NCBI GenBank assembly: GCA_964573295.1
Contig: CAZNJE010000014.1
Span: 1-64,000 of the forward strand
Length of the DNA stretch: 64,000 bases
Source: CAYQJL01 sp964573295
Lineage (GTDB): Bacteria > Eisenbacteria > RBG-16-71-46 > CAIMUX01 > WJJG01
Reading direction: 5' to 3'
In this document: in pieces, positions 8,493 through 15,770 of the stretch
Position numbering within the stretch: position 1 is the stretch's first letter
Layout of the letters: every line of letters begins with the position of its first letter
The notes under the pieces: model-generated
What the model saw: only the letters and a program-made list of their open reading frames with translations
What the model was told of the DNA's origin: nothing
Database searches by the model: none
Program-made: the position numbers and the translations under genes

Positions 8493-8511
8493 GAGCCGTC
8501 GCAATAGGAGC
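8482..8511 (+). repeat. Exact 15-bp tandem duplication at the rnfG-rnfE junction
   Basis: The 15-mer CGTCGCAATAGGAGC occurs twice without a gap (8482-8496 and 8497-8511). The first copy contains the last codons and TAG of rnfG plus an AGGAG. The second recreates the same stop and AGGAG close to the rnfE start at 8519. The duplication thus doubles the stop/Shine-Dalgarno unit and separates two genes that may once have been closer. Confidence 0.95.
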
Positions 8512-8518
8512 CAAGGAC

Positions 8519-9187
8519 ATGTCCGAAGCCACGCAGACAGCAGCGGCCTCGGCCGAGCCGGGGCAGATGGCCAAGGCCCTCTCAGGATTCGTCAAGAACC
8601 TGTGGGAAGAAAACCCGGTCTTCCGATCCCTCCTGGGAATGTGCCCCATCCTGGCGGTGACGGCCGCCTGCAAGCCGGCCCTCACCATGGGCCTGGCTGC
8701 GACCTTCGTCGTGGTCTGCGCCAACATCATGGTGAGCCTGATGCGCAAAGCACTCACGCCGCACCTGCGCATCCTGATGTTCACACTGACGATCTCGGTC
8801 TTCGTCACGATCGCCGACCTCATCCTGAAGGCGTTCCTGCCGGCGATGAGCGAGGTGTTGGGGCCGTTCGTACCGCTGATCATCGTCAACTGCATGATCA
8901 TCGCGCGGGCCGAGTCCTGCGCCTCGAAGAACGGGTTCCTCGTCTCGGCGATGGACGGGTTCGGCACCGGGTTCGGGTTCACGCTGGCCCTGGTGATGCT
9001 GGCAACGATTCGTGAGGTGCTGGGCAACGGTACCTGGTTCGATGTGCGGGTACTCCCCGATTGGTGGGTACCCTGGACGATCATGAAGCTGCCGGCCGGC
9101 GCCTTCATCACGTTGGGCTTCATGCTGGCCTTCATCGTGCACCGGCAAGCGCGCTCGCAGGCCAAGAAGGCCCGGACGGCCCAGTAG
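8519..9187 (+). CDS. rnfE: Rnf complex subunit RnfE (integral membrane)
   Basis: A six-helix membrane subunit paralogous to RnfA; RnfA and RnfE form the central ion-translocation and 2Fe-2S-coordinating core of Rnf/Nqr complexes. Family signatures are NLWEENPVFRSLLGMCPILA near residues 25-44 and NCMIIARAESCASKN near 125-140, with the conserved cysteines (GMCP and ESC). The 222-aa product starts at ATG 8519. The C-terminus ends in a basic stretch. It lies between rnfG and rnfA, as expected. Confidence 0.95.
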   Translation: MSEATQTAAASAEPGQMAKALSGFVKNLWEENPVFRSLLGMCPILAVTAACKPALTMGLAATFVVVCANIMVSLMRKALTPHLRILMFTLTISVFVTIADLILKAFLPAMSEVLGPFVPLIIVNCMIIARAESCASKNGFLVSAMDGFGTGFGFTLALVMLATIREVLGNGTWFDVRVLPDWWVPWTIMKLPAGAFITLGFMLAFIVHRQARSQAKKARTAQ

Positions 9188-9239
9188 CTGACAGAGAAGA
9201 CCCCCTCGCCGGGGGCTCAGTTGGGAGGAAGGAAGCGAC

Positions 9240-9827
9240 ATGGATGGAATCACCGATCTGATCGTCGTGTTTCTGTCGATCGCGCTGGTCAACAACCTGG
9301 TCTTCATGAAATTCCTGGGGATCTGCCCTTACCTGGGTGTTTCGAAGAAGATCGATATGGCCTTCGGTATGGGACTGGCAGTGACCTTCGTCCTGACGCT
9401 CTCGGCCACGATGACCTGGCTCATCAACAACCTCGTCCTCATCCCGATGAACCTGGAGTTCACCAAGTACATCGCCTTCATCCTGGTCATCGCCAGCATG
9501 GTCCAGCTCGTCGAGATGTACGTCCGCAAGTTCTACCCGGCCCTCTACCAGAGCTTCGGCATCTTCTTGCCGCTCATCACGACCAACTGCGCGATCCTGG
9601 GCACCTGTCTTTTCATCGATCTATGGGGGTACAACTTCATCGAGGCGGTCGTCGCCGGCTTTGGAGGCGGTTTGGGCTTCACGATGGCGATCTCGATCAT
9701 GGCCGGAATCCGCGAACAGCTGGAGATGGCCGAACTCCCCAAGGCCATGGAGGGCGCCGGCATCACACTCGTCACCGCCGGCATCCTGACGCTGGCCTTC
9801 ATGGGGTTCTCGGGGATGGTCCGCTAA
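9240..9827 (+). CDS. rnfA: Rnf complex subunit RnfA (integral membrane)
   Basis: A six-helix core subunit with inverted topology relative to RnfE. The 195-aa product contains NNLVFMKFLGICPYLGVSKK near residues 19-38 and TTNCAILGTCLF near 116-127. The cysteines in GICP and TNC are those that coordinate the intramembrane 2Fe-2S cluster in this family. It starts at ATG 9240 behind GGGAGGAAGGAAG. A small GC hairpin (CCCCCTCGCCGGGGG) precedes it in the 52-nt gap after rnfE. Length is standard. Confidence 0.95.
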   Translation: MDGITDLIVVFLSIALVNNLVFMKFLGICPYLGVSKKIDMAFGMGLAVTFVLTLSATMTWLINNLVLIPMNLEFTKYIAFILVIASMVQLVEMYVRKFYPALYQSFGIFLPLITTNCAILGTCLFIDLWGYNFIEAVVAGFGGGLGFTMAISIMAGIREQLEMAELPKAMEGAGITLVTAGILTLAFMGFSGMVR

Positions 9828-9930
9828 GGACTAGGACGCGGCAACCGGGCGGCGGCGACGATGCGGCCGCCACGCGGTGACCGCCAAGCGGTTGCAGCTG
9901 AAAAGAGAAAGCAGCTGACAGGAGGAGATC

Positions 9931-10977
9931 ATGGCATTGGCGCCGATGCTCACCCTTCCCGCCTGGATCGTGGGCGCCCTGGTCGTCAACACCCCCCTGA
10001 TCCTGCTGGTGATCGGGCTCTTCTTCGCCATCATGCTGACGATTGCGCACAGTAAGCTCAAGGTGGAGGTCGACCCCCGCGTGCTCCAGGTCCGCGACGC
10101 CCTTCCGAGTGCCAACTGCGGCGGCTGCGGATACGCCAGCTGCGATCAGTTCGCCGAGGCCGTGGTCGCCGGCGATGCCGAGCCGGGAGGCTGCGTGGTA
10201 TTGAGCGCGGATGCGATGCAAAGCATTGCCACAATCCTGGGCGTCAAGGCCTCGACCGCCGCCCCGAAGCGGGCCGTCATCCATTGCGGGGCCCGCGACG
10301 ACGAGCGGCTCGCCCGCGCCGATTATCGCGGTGTGGCCACCTGCGCCGAGATGAACCTGGTCGCCGGCGTCCAGGGTTGCGCCTACGGCTGCCTGGGGCT
10401 CGGCGATTGTGAGCGTTCCTGCCCCTTCGATGCCATCCGCTTGGACCGCGGCCTGCCGATCGTCGACATCATCGCCTGCACTGGCTGCGGCAACTGCGTC
10501 GCTGCCTGCCCGCGCAACATCATCTCCATCGAGAGCATGATCGAGGACCCGCTGGTGGTCATCGCCTGCAGCTCGAAGGATCCGGGCAAGGTCGTCCGCG
10601 GCAATTGCACCGTCGGCTGTATCGCCTGCGGGCTCTGCGCCAAGCAGAACGACGACGTCTTCGTCATCGAGAACAACCTCTGCGAGGTCAAGTACGCGCC
10701 GAAGGACTACGTGGGCGGCGAGGGCATCGACACCGCGGTGGCCAAGTGCCCCACCGTGTGCCTGCGCCGCGTTGGGGCTACCATCGACGATCCCCACGCA
10801 ATGGTAGAGGAGCGGGCGCGGGAGAAGGCCGAGCGGGCCAAGAAGGCCGCCGAGGCCAAGAAGGCCGCCGAGGCCAAGAAGGCCGCGGAGGCCGAGAAGG
10901 CAGCTTCGGCCGGGAAGGCCGAAGCCAAGAAGGCGGAGGCCGCAGAGGCGTCCGGCGGCGAGCCCAACTCCACGTAG
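9931..10977 (+). CDS. rnfB: Rnf complex subunit RnfB (polyferredoxin, long form with Ala/Lys tail)
   Basis: RnfB receives electrons from reduced ferredoxin. The 348-aa product has an N-terminal membrane anchor (about residues 13-38) and the NCGGCGYASC cluster-binding region with C63, C66, C71 and C88. Two ferredoxin-like cluster regions follow (CTGCGNCVAACP near 187-198, and CTVGCIACGLCAKQ near 227-240). From about residue 290 the tail is KKAAEA repeated three times, then Ala/Lys/Glu-rich to the end. The tail is encoded by an 18-nt tandem repeat and probably forms a charged helix. The start is ATG 9931 behind AGGAGGAGATC. It closes the operon and is followed by a strong bidirectional hairpin. 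Confidence 0.94.
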   Translation: MALAPMLTLPAWIVGALVVNTPLILLVIGLFFAIMLTIAHSKLKVEVDPRVLQVRDALPSANCGGCGYASCDQFAEAVVAGDAEPGGCVVLSADAMQSIATILGVKASTAAPKRAVIHCGARDDERLARADYRGVATCAEMNLVAGVQGCAYGCLGLGDCERSCPFDAIRLDRGLPIVDIIACTGCGNCVAACPRNIISIESMIEDPLVVIACSSKDPGKVVRGNCTVGCIACGLCAKQNDDVFVIENNLCEVKYAPKDYVGGEGIDTAVAKCPTVCLRRVGATIDDPHAMVEERAREKAERAKKAAEAKKAAEAKKAAEAEKAASAGKAEAKKAEAAEASGGEPNST

Positions 10978-11006
10978 CTACTGCCGGGCACATGTATCAG
11001 GACGCC

Positions 11007-11034
11007 GCGGACGCGATCACGCGGACGCGATCAC
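11007..11034. repeat. Exact 14-bp tandem duplication downstream of rnfB
   Basis: GCGGACGCGATCAC occurs twice in direct succession (11007-11020 and 11021-11034) in the short convergent intergenic gap. It has no coding role and resembles the other short duplications of the window. Confidence 0.95.
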
Positions 11035-11078
11035 CCCGTCCACGCATCCGGCAGCTCACTCTCACCCCCCGGCGAAGG

Positions 11079-11106
11079 AACGGGCCGCTTCAGCGAGCGG
11101 CCCGTT
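11079..11106. terminator. Bidirectional hairpin between rnfB and the convergent oxidoreductase gene
   Basis: A perfect 11-bp stem (AACGGGCCGCT with AGCGGCCCGTT) closes a 6-nt loop between two converging transcription units. On the minus strand it overlaps the last codons of the beta-gamma gene. The trailing T-run is weak, so termination efficiency is uncertain, but the position fits a shared terminator. Confidence 0.65.
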
Positions 11107-12391
11107 GCCTGGGCGACATTCCGCCGGCGAAGGCGGCCAGCGCGACGGGGTCGGTCTTCGCACCGAGTTTCGTGGCCCGGACCGCCTTGATCAGAGCTTC
11201 GGACGGAAAGATCCCGGTGATGGCGAGGAGAGTGAAGAGCATCAGGATGTTCACGTCCTTCCGGGAAACGGTGCCGCGGAAATCAGCGGCTCTCAGTCGC
11301 ACGTTGTCATCGGGAACCTCAACACCCGAGTCGGCCAGGATCTCGCCGCCGGTCATCGACTCGAGCTTTCTCGTCAGGTAGGACATGCCGTCGTTCGAGG
11401 AGGCAACGGCCCAGTCGATCCTGCGTACGCCGGTGAACTCGATCGGATCCGCAGAGAGTATGATCTCCGCGGCCGAGAACCCGGTGCCGACCGTGACCGG
11501 GTAGTTGCCCTTCTGGGTGCTTTCAAGGCCGCATGACATCGCCGCGATCACGAAGGCGTCGGCCGCCGACTGCACCCCCTCCCCCGCCGAGCCGGCGAGC
11601 AGAATGGTCAGCGGTCTATCGAGGCTGTGACTGAACTCGGCCTCCACGGGCTCGAGCGAATCGAGGAGCGAAGGGATCTTCTCTCGCGGCCTGGCCGTGA
11701 CCCCGGAAGATCTCTCTTCGACGCGCTTCTCGAGCGGAAGACCGAGCATCTCCTCGACGCCGGCGATCTTCAGGTCCGGATTCTCCTTGGTGCCGTAGGC
11801 GGGGCAGATCTCGAGAACATCCACGAGCGCGAAGCCCGGATGAGCGATGGCCTCGGCGATCGTAGGGGAGATCCCCCCGCGGGCCGCCACGCGGGCCGTG
11901 AACGCCGCACCGGCTTCCCGTGCGATCTTCAGCACATCCAGCGGCTCGGGGGTGAAGCCCTCGATTGGGGAGCGGGTGCGGAAGGACCCCGGCGTGAGAT
12001 CGCTGCGCTGCCCGCCGGTCATGCCGTAGAGCATGTTGCTGTGGACGACGACGGTCATATCGATGTTCCGGTGCGCCGCTCCGACCAGGTGGTTCATTCC
12101 GATGGTCGTGCCGCCGTCGCCGATCATCACCAGAATCTTCTTCTCCGGATTGGCGAGTCCCATCGAGATTCCGGCGCCCAAGGCCACCGAGCGGCCATGC
12201 TGGCCGTGGACGGTGTGCGTCGACAGACTGGCGTCGATGATGCCGTGGCAACCGATGTCGGTGACAACGACAACATCCAGGGGGTCCAGACCGAGCGCCG
12301 TCAGGGCCTTGTCGACCGCACGCGCCACCAGGTGGTGGCTGCAACCCTTGCAGAAGGGAAGCGGTCGCTTGACGAGAAAGCGGCTATCCAC
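11090..12391 (-). CDS. 2-oxoacid:ferredoxin oxidoreductase, fused beta and gamma subunits
   Basis: These enzymes decarboxylate 2-oxoacids with CoA, TPP and ferredoxin. Residues 1 to about 265 are a KorB/PorB-type TPP-binding beta subunit: LPFCKGCSHH at the start, the Mg-TPP motif GDGGTTIGMNH, and SNMLYGMTGGQR. From about residue 275 it continues as a gamma subunit (LTILLAGSAGEGVQSAAD ... GNYPVTVGTGFSAAEIILS), giving a 433-aa fusion. The subunit fusion itself looks intact. The start at 12391 overlaps the end of the alpha-subunit remnant by 8 nt. Because the alpha subunit beside it lacks domain I, this copy may be inactive unless another locus supplies alpha. The substrate class cannot be fixed from sequence; 2-oxoglutarate or pyruvate are the usual ones. 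Confidence 0.85.
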   Translation of the reverse strand: MDSRFLVKRPLPFCKGCSHHLVARAVDKALTALGLDPLDVVVVTDIGCHGIIDASLSTHTVHGQHGRSVALGAGISMGLANPEKKILVMIGDGGTTIGMNHLVGAAHRNIDMTVVVHSNMLYGMTGGQRSDLTPGSFRTRSPIEGFTPEPLDVLKIAREAGAAFTARVAARGGISPTIAEAIAHPGFALVDVLEICPAYGTKENPDLKIAGVEEMLGLPLEKRVEERSSGVTARPREKIPSLLDSLEPVEAEFSHSLDRPLTILLAGSAGEGVQSAADAFVIAAMSCGLESTQKGNYPVTVGTGFSAAEIILSADPIEFTGVRRIDWAVASSNDGMSYLTRKLESMTGGEILADSGVEVPDDNVRLRAADFRGTVSRKDVNILMLFTLLAITGIFPSEALIKAVRATKLGAKTDPVALAAFAGGMSPRQRAAR

Positions 12392-13117
12392 GGGACACCT
12401 CCGCTGCTATCTCTTCCGGCGGAATCGACTTGCCTATCGCGTTGACGCCGCTCACACCTCTCCTGCCCGTTTGACCAAAGAGAAGCTGCCGCAGGGTGCC
12501 GCCGAGGTTCTCCTCCGCGATGATGATCCTGGCGTAGCGTTCGAGAATCGAGAGGCAGACCGATGGAATCGGGAGGAGTGTCTTGACGACCAGAAGAGAG
12601 ACCTTGCTTCCCCGGCTCCTCAGCAGCACGACCGCCTCCCTGGCCGCCTGCGCGGTGGCACCGTACGACACGATCAGCGCCCCCGCCTCCTCCTGTTCGT
12701 CCAGTTCATAGAAGGTGAATTCGCCGATGTTCCTTTCGATCTTCTCGGGTAACCGGCGCGTGTTGGCCAATGCCTCCGCGCTTCTGTTCTGCAGTATCCC
12801 CAGCTGGTCATGGGTCGACGAGTTCAGACGCACCTGGTGCCGGTCGTTGCCCACCGGAAGAAACGGGGGGACCAGGTCCTCGCCCGGCAGGTAACTCATG
12901 TAGCGGTCCTCCCCCTCGTAGAAGCGGCGCGCCACCGGCTCGATGGGCTCGAGCGATGACAAATCGAAGGATCGCTTCGTCATGACGTCTTCCTTCGACG
13001 TCAACAGAACGACCGGCGTGCGAAGGCGAATCGCCATCCGCACCGCATGGCTTCCATGATGAGCATCGAGCCGTCGATCGGAACCCTGCTCCGGGAAGCA
13101 GCGCTCGAGCCCTCCAT
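12384..13117 (-). pseudogene. 2-oxoacid:ferredoxin oxidoreductase alpha subunit, N-truncated and frameshifted
   Basis: From GTG 13043 downward the frame encodes the C-terminal half of a KorA/PorA alpha subunit: RTPVVLLTSKED, then STHDQLGIL, then the domain II segment GALIVSYGATAQAAREAV. The N-terminal domain I (about 150 residues, pyrimidine-binding) is absent. Just upstream, a second frame starts at an ATG that overlaps the gcdH stop (TGATG, base 13117) and encodes RVPIDGSMLIMEAMR, which also fits the family. The two frames are joined by a 5-nt tandem duplication: CCGCA twice on the plus strand, 13038-13047. Removing one copy restores a continuous reading through EAMRMAIRLRTP. It is therefore a pseudogene by truncation plus frameshift, or the shift is a sequencing error in an already truncated gene. 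Confidence 0.75.
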
Positions 13118-14319
13118 CAGGCCTCCTTCTCTTCCTTCTGGTCTTTCTCGTTTCCGAAAGCGGAGAGGCCGGTGATGTGCTCGCCCAGGATCAGTGTGTG
13201 AATCTCGAACGTGCCCTCGTAGGTCTGCACCGACTCGAGATTGCACATGTGCCGGATCGTCTGGTACTCGAGCGTGATGCCGTTGGCACCCATCATCGCG
13301 CGGGCCTTGCGCGCTCCTTCGAGGGCCGCGTTCACGTTGTAGCGCTTGGCCATCGAGACGTGGACGTGCTTCATCCGGCCGGAGTCGGCCAGACGGCCGA
13401 GCCGGTGCGCCATGAGCTGGCAGCAGGTGAGATCGGTGGCAAGCTCGGCGAGCTTCGCCTGGGTGATCTGGAAGGCGCCGATAGGCTTGCCGAACATGAT
13501 GCGTTCCTGCGCGTACCGTAACACCTCGTCGAATACGCCCTGCAGCGCTCCGGCCGCCCCCCATGCGATTCCGTAGCGGGCCGAGGTCAGGCACATGAGC
13601 GGGCTCTTGAGGCCCGAAGTGTTCGGCAGCTCCCGCGAGGCCGGGATGCGGACATCCTCCATCACCAGTTCGGACGTTATGGAAGCGCGCAGCGAGACCT
13701 TGTGCTTCTGTTCGGGGGCGGAGAAACCCTCGTCCTCCCGGTGCACGATGAAGCCGCGAATCTTCCCGGTCTCATCCTTCGCCCAAACGACCGCGATGTC
13801 CGCGATGGTGCCGTTCGTGATCCACATCTTCGCGCCGTTCAGAACCCAGTGGCCGTCGTCCTTCCTGGCCCGCGTCGTGATCGAACCGGGATCCGATCCG
13901 GCATCCGGCTCGGTGAGCCCGAAACAACCGACGATCTCGCCCGACGCCAGCCGCGGCAGATACTCGCGGCGCTGCTCCTCGGAGCCGAACTTCCATATCG
14001 GGTACATCACGAGGCTGCTCTGGACGGAGGCGAAGGAGCGAACGCCCGAGTCCCCGCGTTCGAGCTCATGGCAGATCAGACCGTACATGGAGTAGGAAGA
14101 CTCCGCGCCGCCGTACTCGGCGGGAACGAATGGGCCCAGGAAGCCCATCTCGCCCATCTTTCGGATCAGCTCGCGGGGAAAGGTCCCGGCCTCCCAGTGT
14201 TCCGCGATGCCGGGGATGACCTCCCGGTCGACGAACTTGCGGGCGGTGTCGCGGATGAGCTTCTCCTCCTCGGTCAGTTCGTCGTCGAGGAGATAGAAAT
14301 CCAGCGGCTCGAACGACAT
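13117..14319 (-). CDS. gcdH: Acyl-CoA dehydrogenase, glutaryl-CoA dehydrogenase type
   Basis: A flavoenzyme that oxidises, and in this subfamily usually decarboxylates, glutaryl-CoA to crotonyl-CoA. The 400-aa product has SVQSSLVMYPIWKFGSEEQR near residues 95-115 and CFGLTEPDAGSDPGS near 130-145. The segment AWGAAGALQGVFDEV lies near 260, and a C-terminal YEGTFEIHTLILGEHITG carries the predicted catalytic Glu of YEGT. These match GcdH better than short-chain acyl-CoA dehydrogenases. The start is ATG 14319 behind GGAGGA; a TTG 12 nt upstream overlaps that site and is less likely. The stop overlaps the ATG of the alpha-subunit remnant, suggesting an operon with the 2-oxoacid oxidoreductase (lysine or glutarate degradation is possible). 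Confidence 0.85.
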   Translation of the reverse strand: MSFEPLDFYLLDDELTEEEKLIRDTARKFVDREVIPGIAEHWEAGTFPRELIRKMGEMGFLGPFVPAEYGGAESSYSMYGLICHELERGDSGVRSFASVQSSLVMYPIWKFGSEEQRREYLPRLASGEIVGCFGLTEPDAGSDPGSITTRARKDDGHWVLNGAKMWITNGTIADIAVVWAKDETGKIRGFIVHREDEGFSAPEQKHKVSLRASITSELVMEDVRIPASRELPNTSGLKSPLMCLTSARYGIAWGAAGALQGVFDEVLRYAQERIMFGKPIGAFQITQAKLAELATDLTCCQLMAHRLGRLADSGRMKHVHVSMAKRYNVNAALEGARKARAMMGANGITLEYQTIRHMCNLESVQTYEGTFEIHTLILGEHITGLSAFGNEKDQKEEKEA

Positions 14320-14937
14320 ATCTTCCTCCAAATATAAGACTTATAGAGATGCGGCGGGAAACCGGCCCGTTCCACGCCGCTTGGTTCGACAAATTATGAC
14401 GATCCGGAGGGGCGTGCGCCACCCAAATCGGCCGGTCAACCGCCATTTCCGGCCCGGACGCGGAGGTCTACCGGCCCGGCTCGGAGGCAAAACAGATCTC
14501 GCCAAACCGGGTCCCAATCGGGTATGCTTTGAGTAGGCGAAACGCCCTCCGGGGAACCCGTGCCGGACCCCGCCGTGCCAGAAGCACCGCACCATCGTCC
14601 GGCAGTCCCCTTCTGGTTCAGGGACGTTCACCGCCCGTCGATCCACGGGGCAACCTCATCGGCGCGCGGGCACGCCCCCACCTGGAGACGCCGGCGGAGG
14701 TTCTCGCGCGAGTAGACGCCGAGACGCCGCCACACGCCAGAACCGAGACGGTTCGCGGCGGCGCACAAGGACCGCTCACGCGCTAAGCGGCCTGGCCTGG
14801 ACCACCTGACCTGCGCATGCTGACACGGTCGGGCCCACTGCCAAGGGAAGCGCCCCGCCATAAGGCAAAGCTGTCTCGAGTTCGGGGGAGAGACCGGGCC
14901 GTCCATTTTCGGCCCGGTCCCCTTTTGGGCGAAGTAC
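14320..14937. other. Non-coding gap with possible plus-strand transcript
   Basis: No convincing protein gene lies in this 618-bp gap; the short frames have arbitrary composition. An 11-bp palindrome ATAAGACTTAT (14334-14344) sits just upstream of gcdH and could be an operator or part of its promoter. On the plus strand TCGCCA (14499-14504), 18 nt and TATGCT (14523-14528) resemble a sigma-70 promoter. A terminator-like hairpin lies at 14892-14927. Together they would produce an RNA of about 390 nt. Confidence 0.4.
14892..14927 (+). terminator. Terminator-like hairpin upstream of the flavin reductase 3' end
   Basis: A 10-bp perfect stem (GACCGGGCCG with CGGCCCGGTC) with an 8-nt loop is followed by CCCCTTTT on the plus strand. 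It has the shape of an intrinsic terminator for plus-strand transcription, although no plus-strand gene is evident upstream. It also lies just beyond the stop of the minus-strand gene ending at 14938 and could serve it as a GC hairpin. Confidence 0.55.
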
Positions 14938-15633
14938 CTACTTCTGGTCGGCCTGATCATCGAACCAGCCACGCTCCTTCCAATAGGCGAAGTCGGCCTT
15001 GAAGATCTTTCGGTTGCGCCAGATGAGTTCGCGCAGGAATCGCCGCTGGGAGATGACCTCGTCGGTGAAGGGGCGGGTCCGGTGCTCCCGGTGATAGAGG
15101 AGCAACTCCTCACCCAACTTGCGGGCGTGTTCCCGGACCTGCTCGGGCGTCCACAGCCGGGTCGGCGGCCGGTAGGTACCCCACACCGAACCGACGACGG
15201 TGGCCCCCAGCACTTCGAAGCAATTGCTCAGATAGCGGAAGACCGCGGTCTCCCCCATCCCGGCACTCGTCGTGATGACGCCGGCGTACTTGCCTTCCAG
15301 CGCCGGGCGGTGAAACTCGCCGGCGGTGCGGTCGATGAAGAGCTTGAGCAGGCTCGTGGTGCCGAATACGTGGGTTGGACTCTCCACCAAGAGGATGTCC
15401 GCGCTCTTCCAGGTCGCATGGATGCGCGGGATATCATCGTCGATCGCGCAGTGTCCCTCACGCATGCACAGACCGCATCCGTTGCAGTGGTGCACGTCGA
15501 GGTCTTTCAGGTCGAATCGCACGACCTCGGCCCCCGCCTCGCGCAAGGGCTCTTGCACCCACTCGCCGATCCGGGCGGTACCGCCCTCGCGCCCGTGGGG
15601 CGATCCGTTGATGACAACGACCTTCGTCTTCAT
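14938..15633 (-). CDS. NADPH-dependent FMN reductase / iron-sulfur flavoprotein-like
   Basis: Flavodoxin-fold reductase of 231 aa. The N-terminal VVINGSPHGREGGTARI (residues 5-21) is the FMN phosphate-binding loop of the NADPH-dependent FMN reductase family. A Cys cluster CNGCGLCMREGHC near residues 48-60 follows. PTHVFGTTSLLKLFIDRT contains the second flavin-contact loop. The C-terminal third, rich in basic and aromatic residues, is common in this subfamily and lacks membrane helices. The start is ATG 15633 behind GAGGA. It is divergent from the SDR gene, with which it shares a 130-bp promoter region. The physiological electron acceptor is unknown. Confidence 0.8.
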   Translation of the reverse strand: MKTKVVVINGSPHGREGGTARIGEWVQEPLREAGAEVVRFDLKDLDVHHCNGCGLCMREGHCAIDDDIPRIHATWKSADILLVESPTHVFGTTSLLKLFIDRTAGEFHRPALEGKYAGVITTSAGMGETAVFRYLSNCFEVLGATVVGSVWGTYRPPTRLWTPEQVREHARKLGEELLLYHREHRTRPFTDEVISQRRFLRELIWRNRKIFKADFAYWKERGWFDDQADQK

Positions 15634-15741
15634 GATGTCCTCACGATGTCCGGATGGTTGTGTCTTGATGGTAGAATCCGGCGAGCACAAACGCTCTCCG
15701 CGACTATACACATCTGGATACCCATCGTCATGGCTCGGGGT

Positions 15742-15770
15742 TCGACAATCGGCGGACCGCCCGGTATGCT
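15742..15770 (+). promoter_or_regulatory. Sigma-70-like promoter before the SDR gene
   Basis: TCGACA (15742-15747), a 17-nt spacer and TATGCT (15765-15770) match the -35/-10 layout well. The predicted transcription start near 15777 lies downstream of the only in-frame ATG that precedes the strong AAGGAGG at 15802-15808. This bears on the choice of start codon for the gene. Confidence 0.5.

Noticed and set aside
11090..14319. Interpretation of the gcdH-alpha-betagamma cluster as a new functional enzyme complex.
   Set aside because: The alpha subunit lacks domain I and is out of frame, so decay is the simpler explanation.
14529..14600. GGGGAACCCGTG-like segment reminiscent of the core of a cobalamin riboswitch.
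   Set aside because: The B12 box and the rest of the conserved core are absent, and no cobalamin gene is downstream.
14529..14786. An 85-codon frame on the plus strand between gcdH and the flavin reductase.
   Set aside because: No start signal, low-complexity Arg/Pro/Ala composition and no recognisable domain.
14800..14930. Possible tRNA, from a GAGTTCGGGG-like T-loop.
   Set aside because: No matching acceptor stem, anticodon arm or D-loop could be folded around it.
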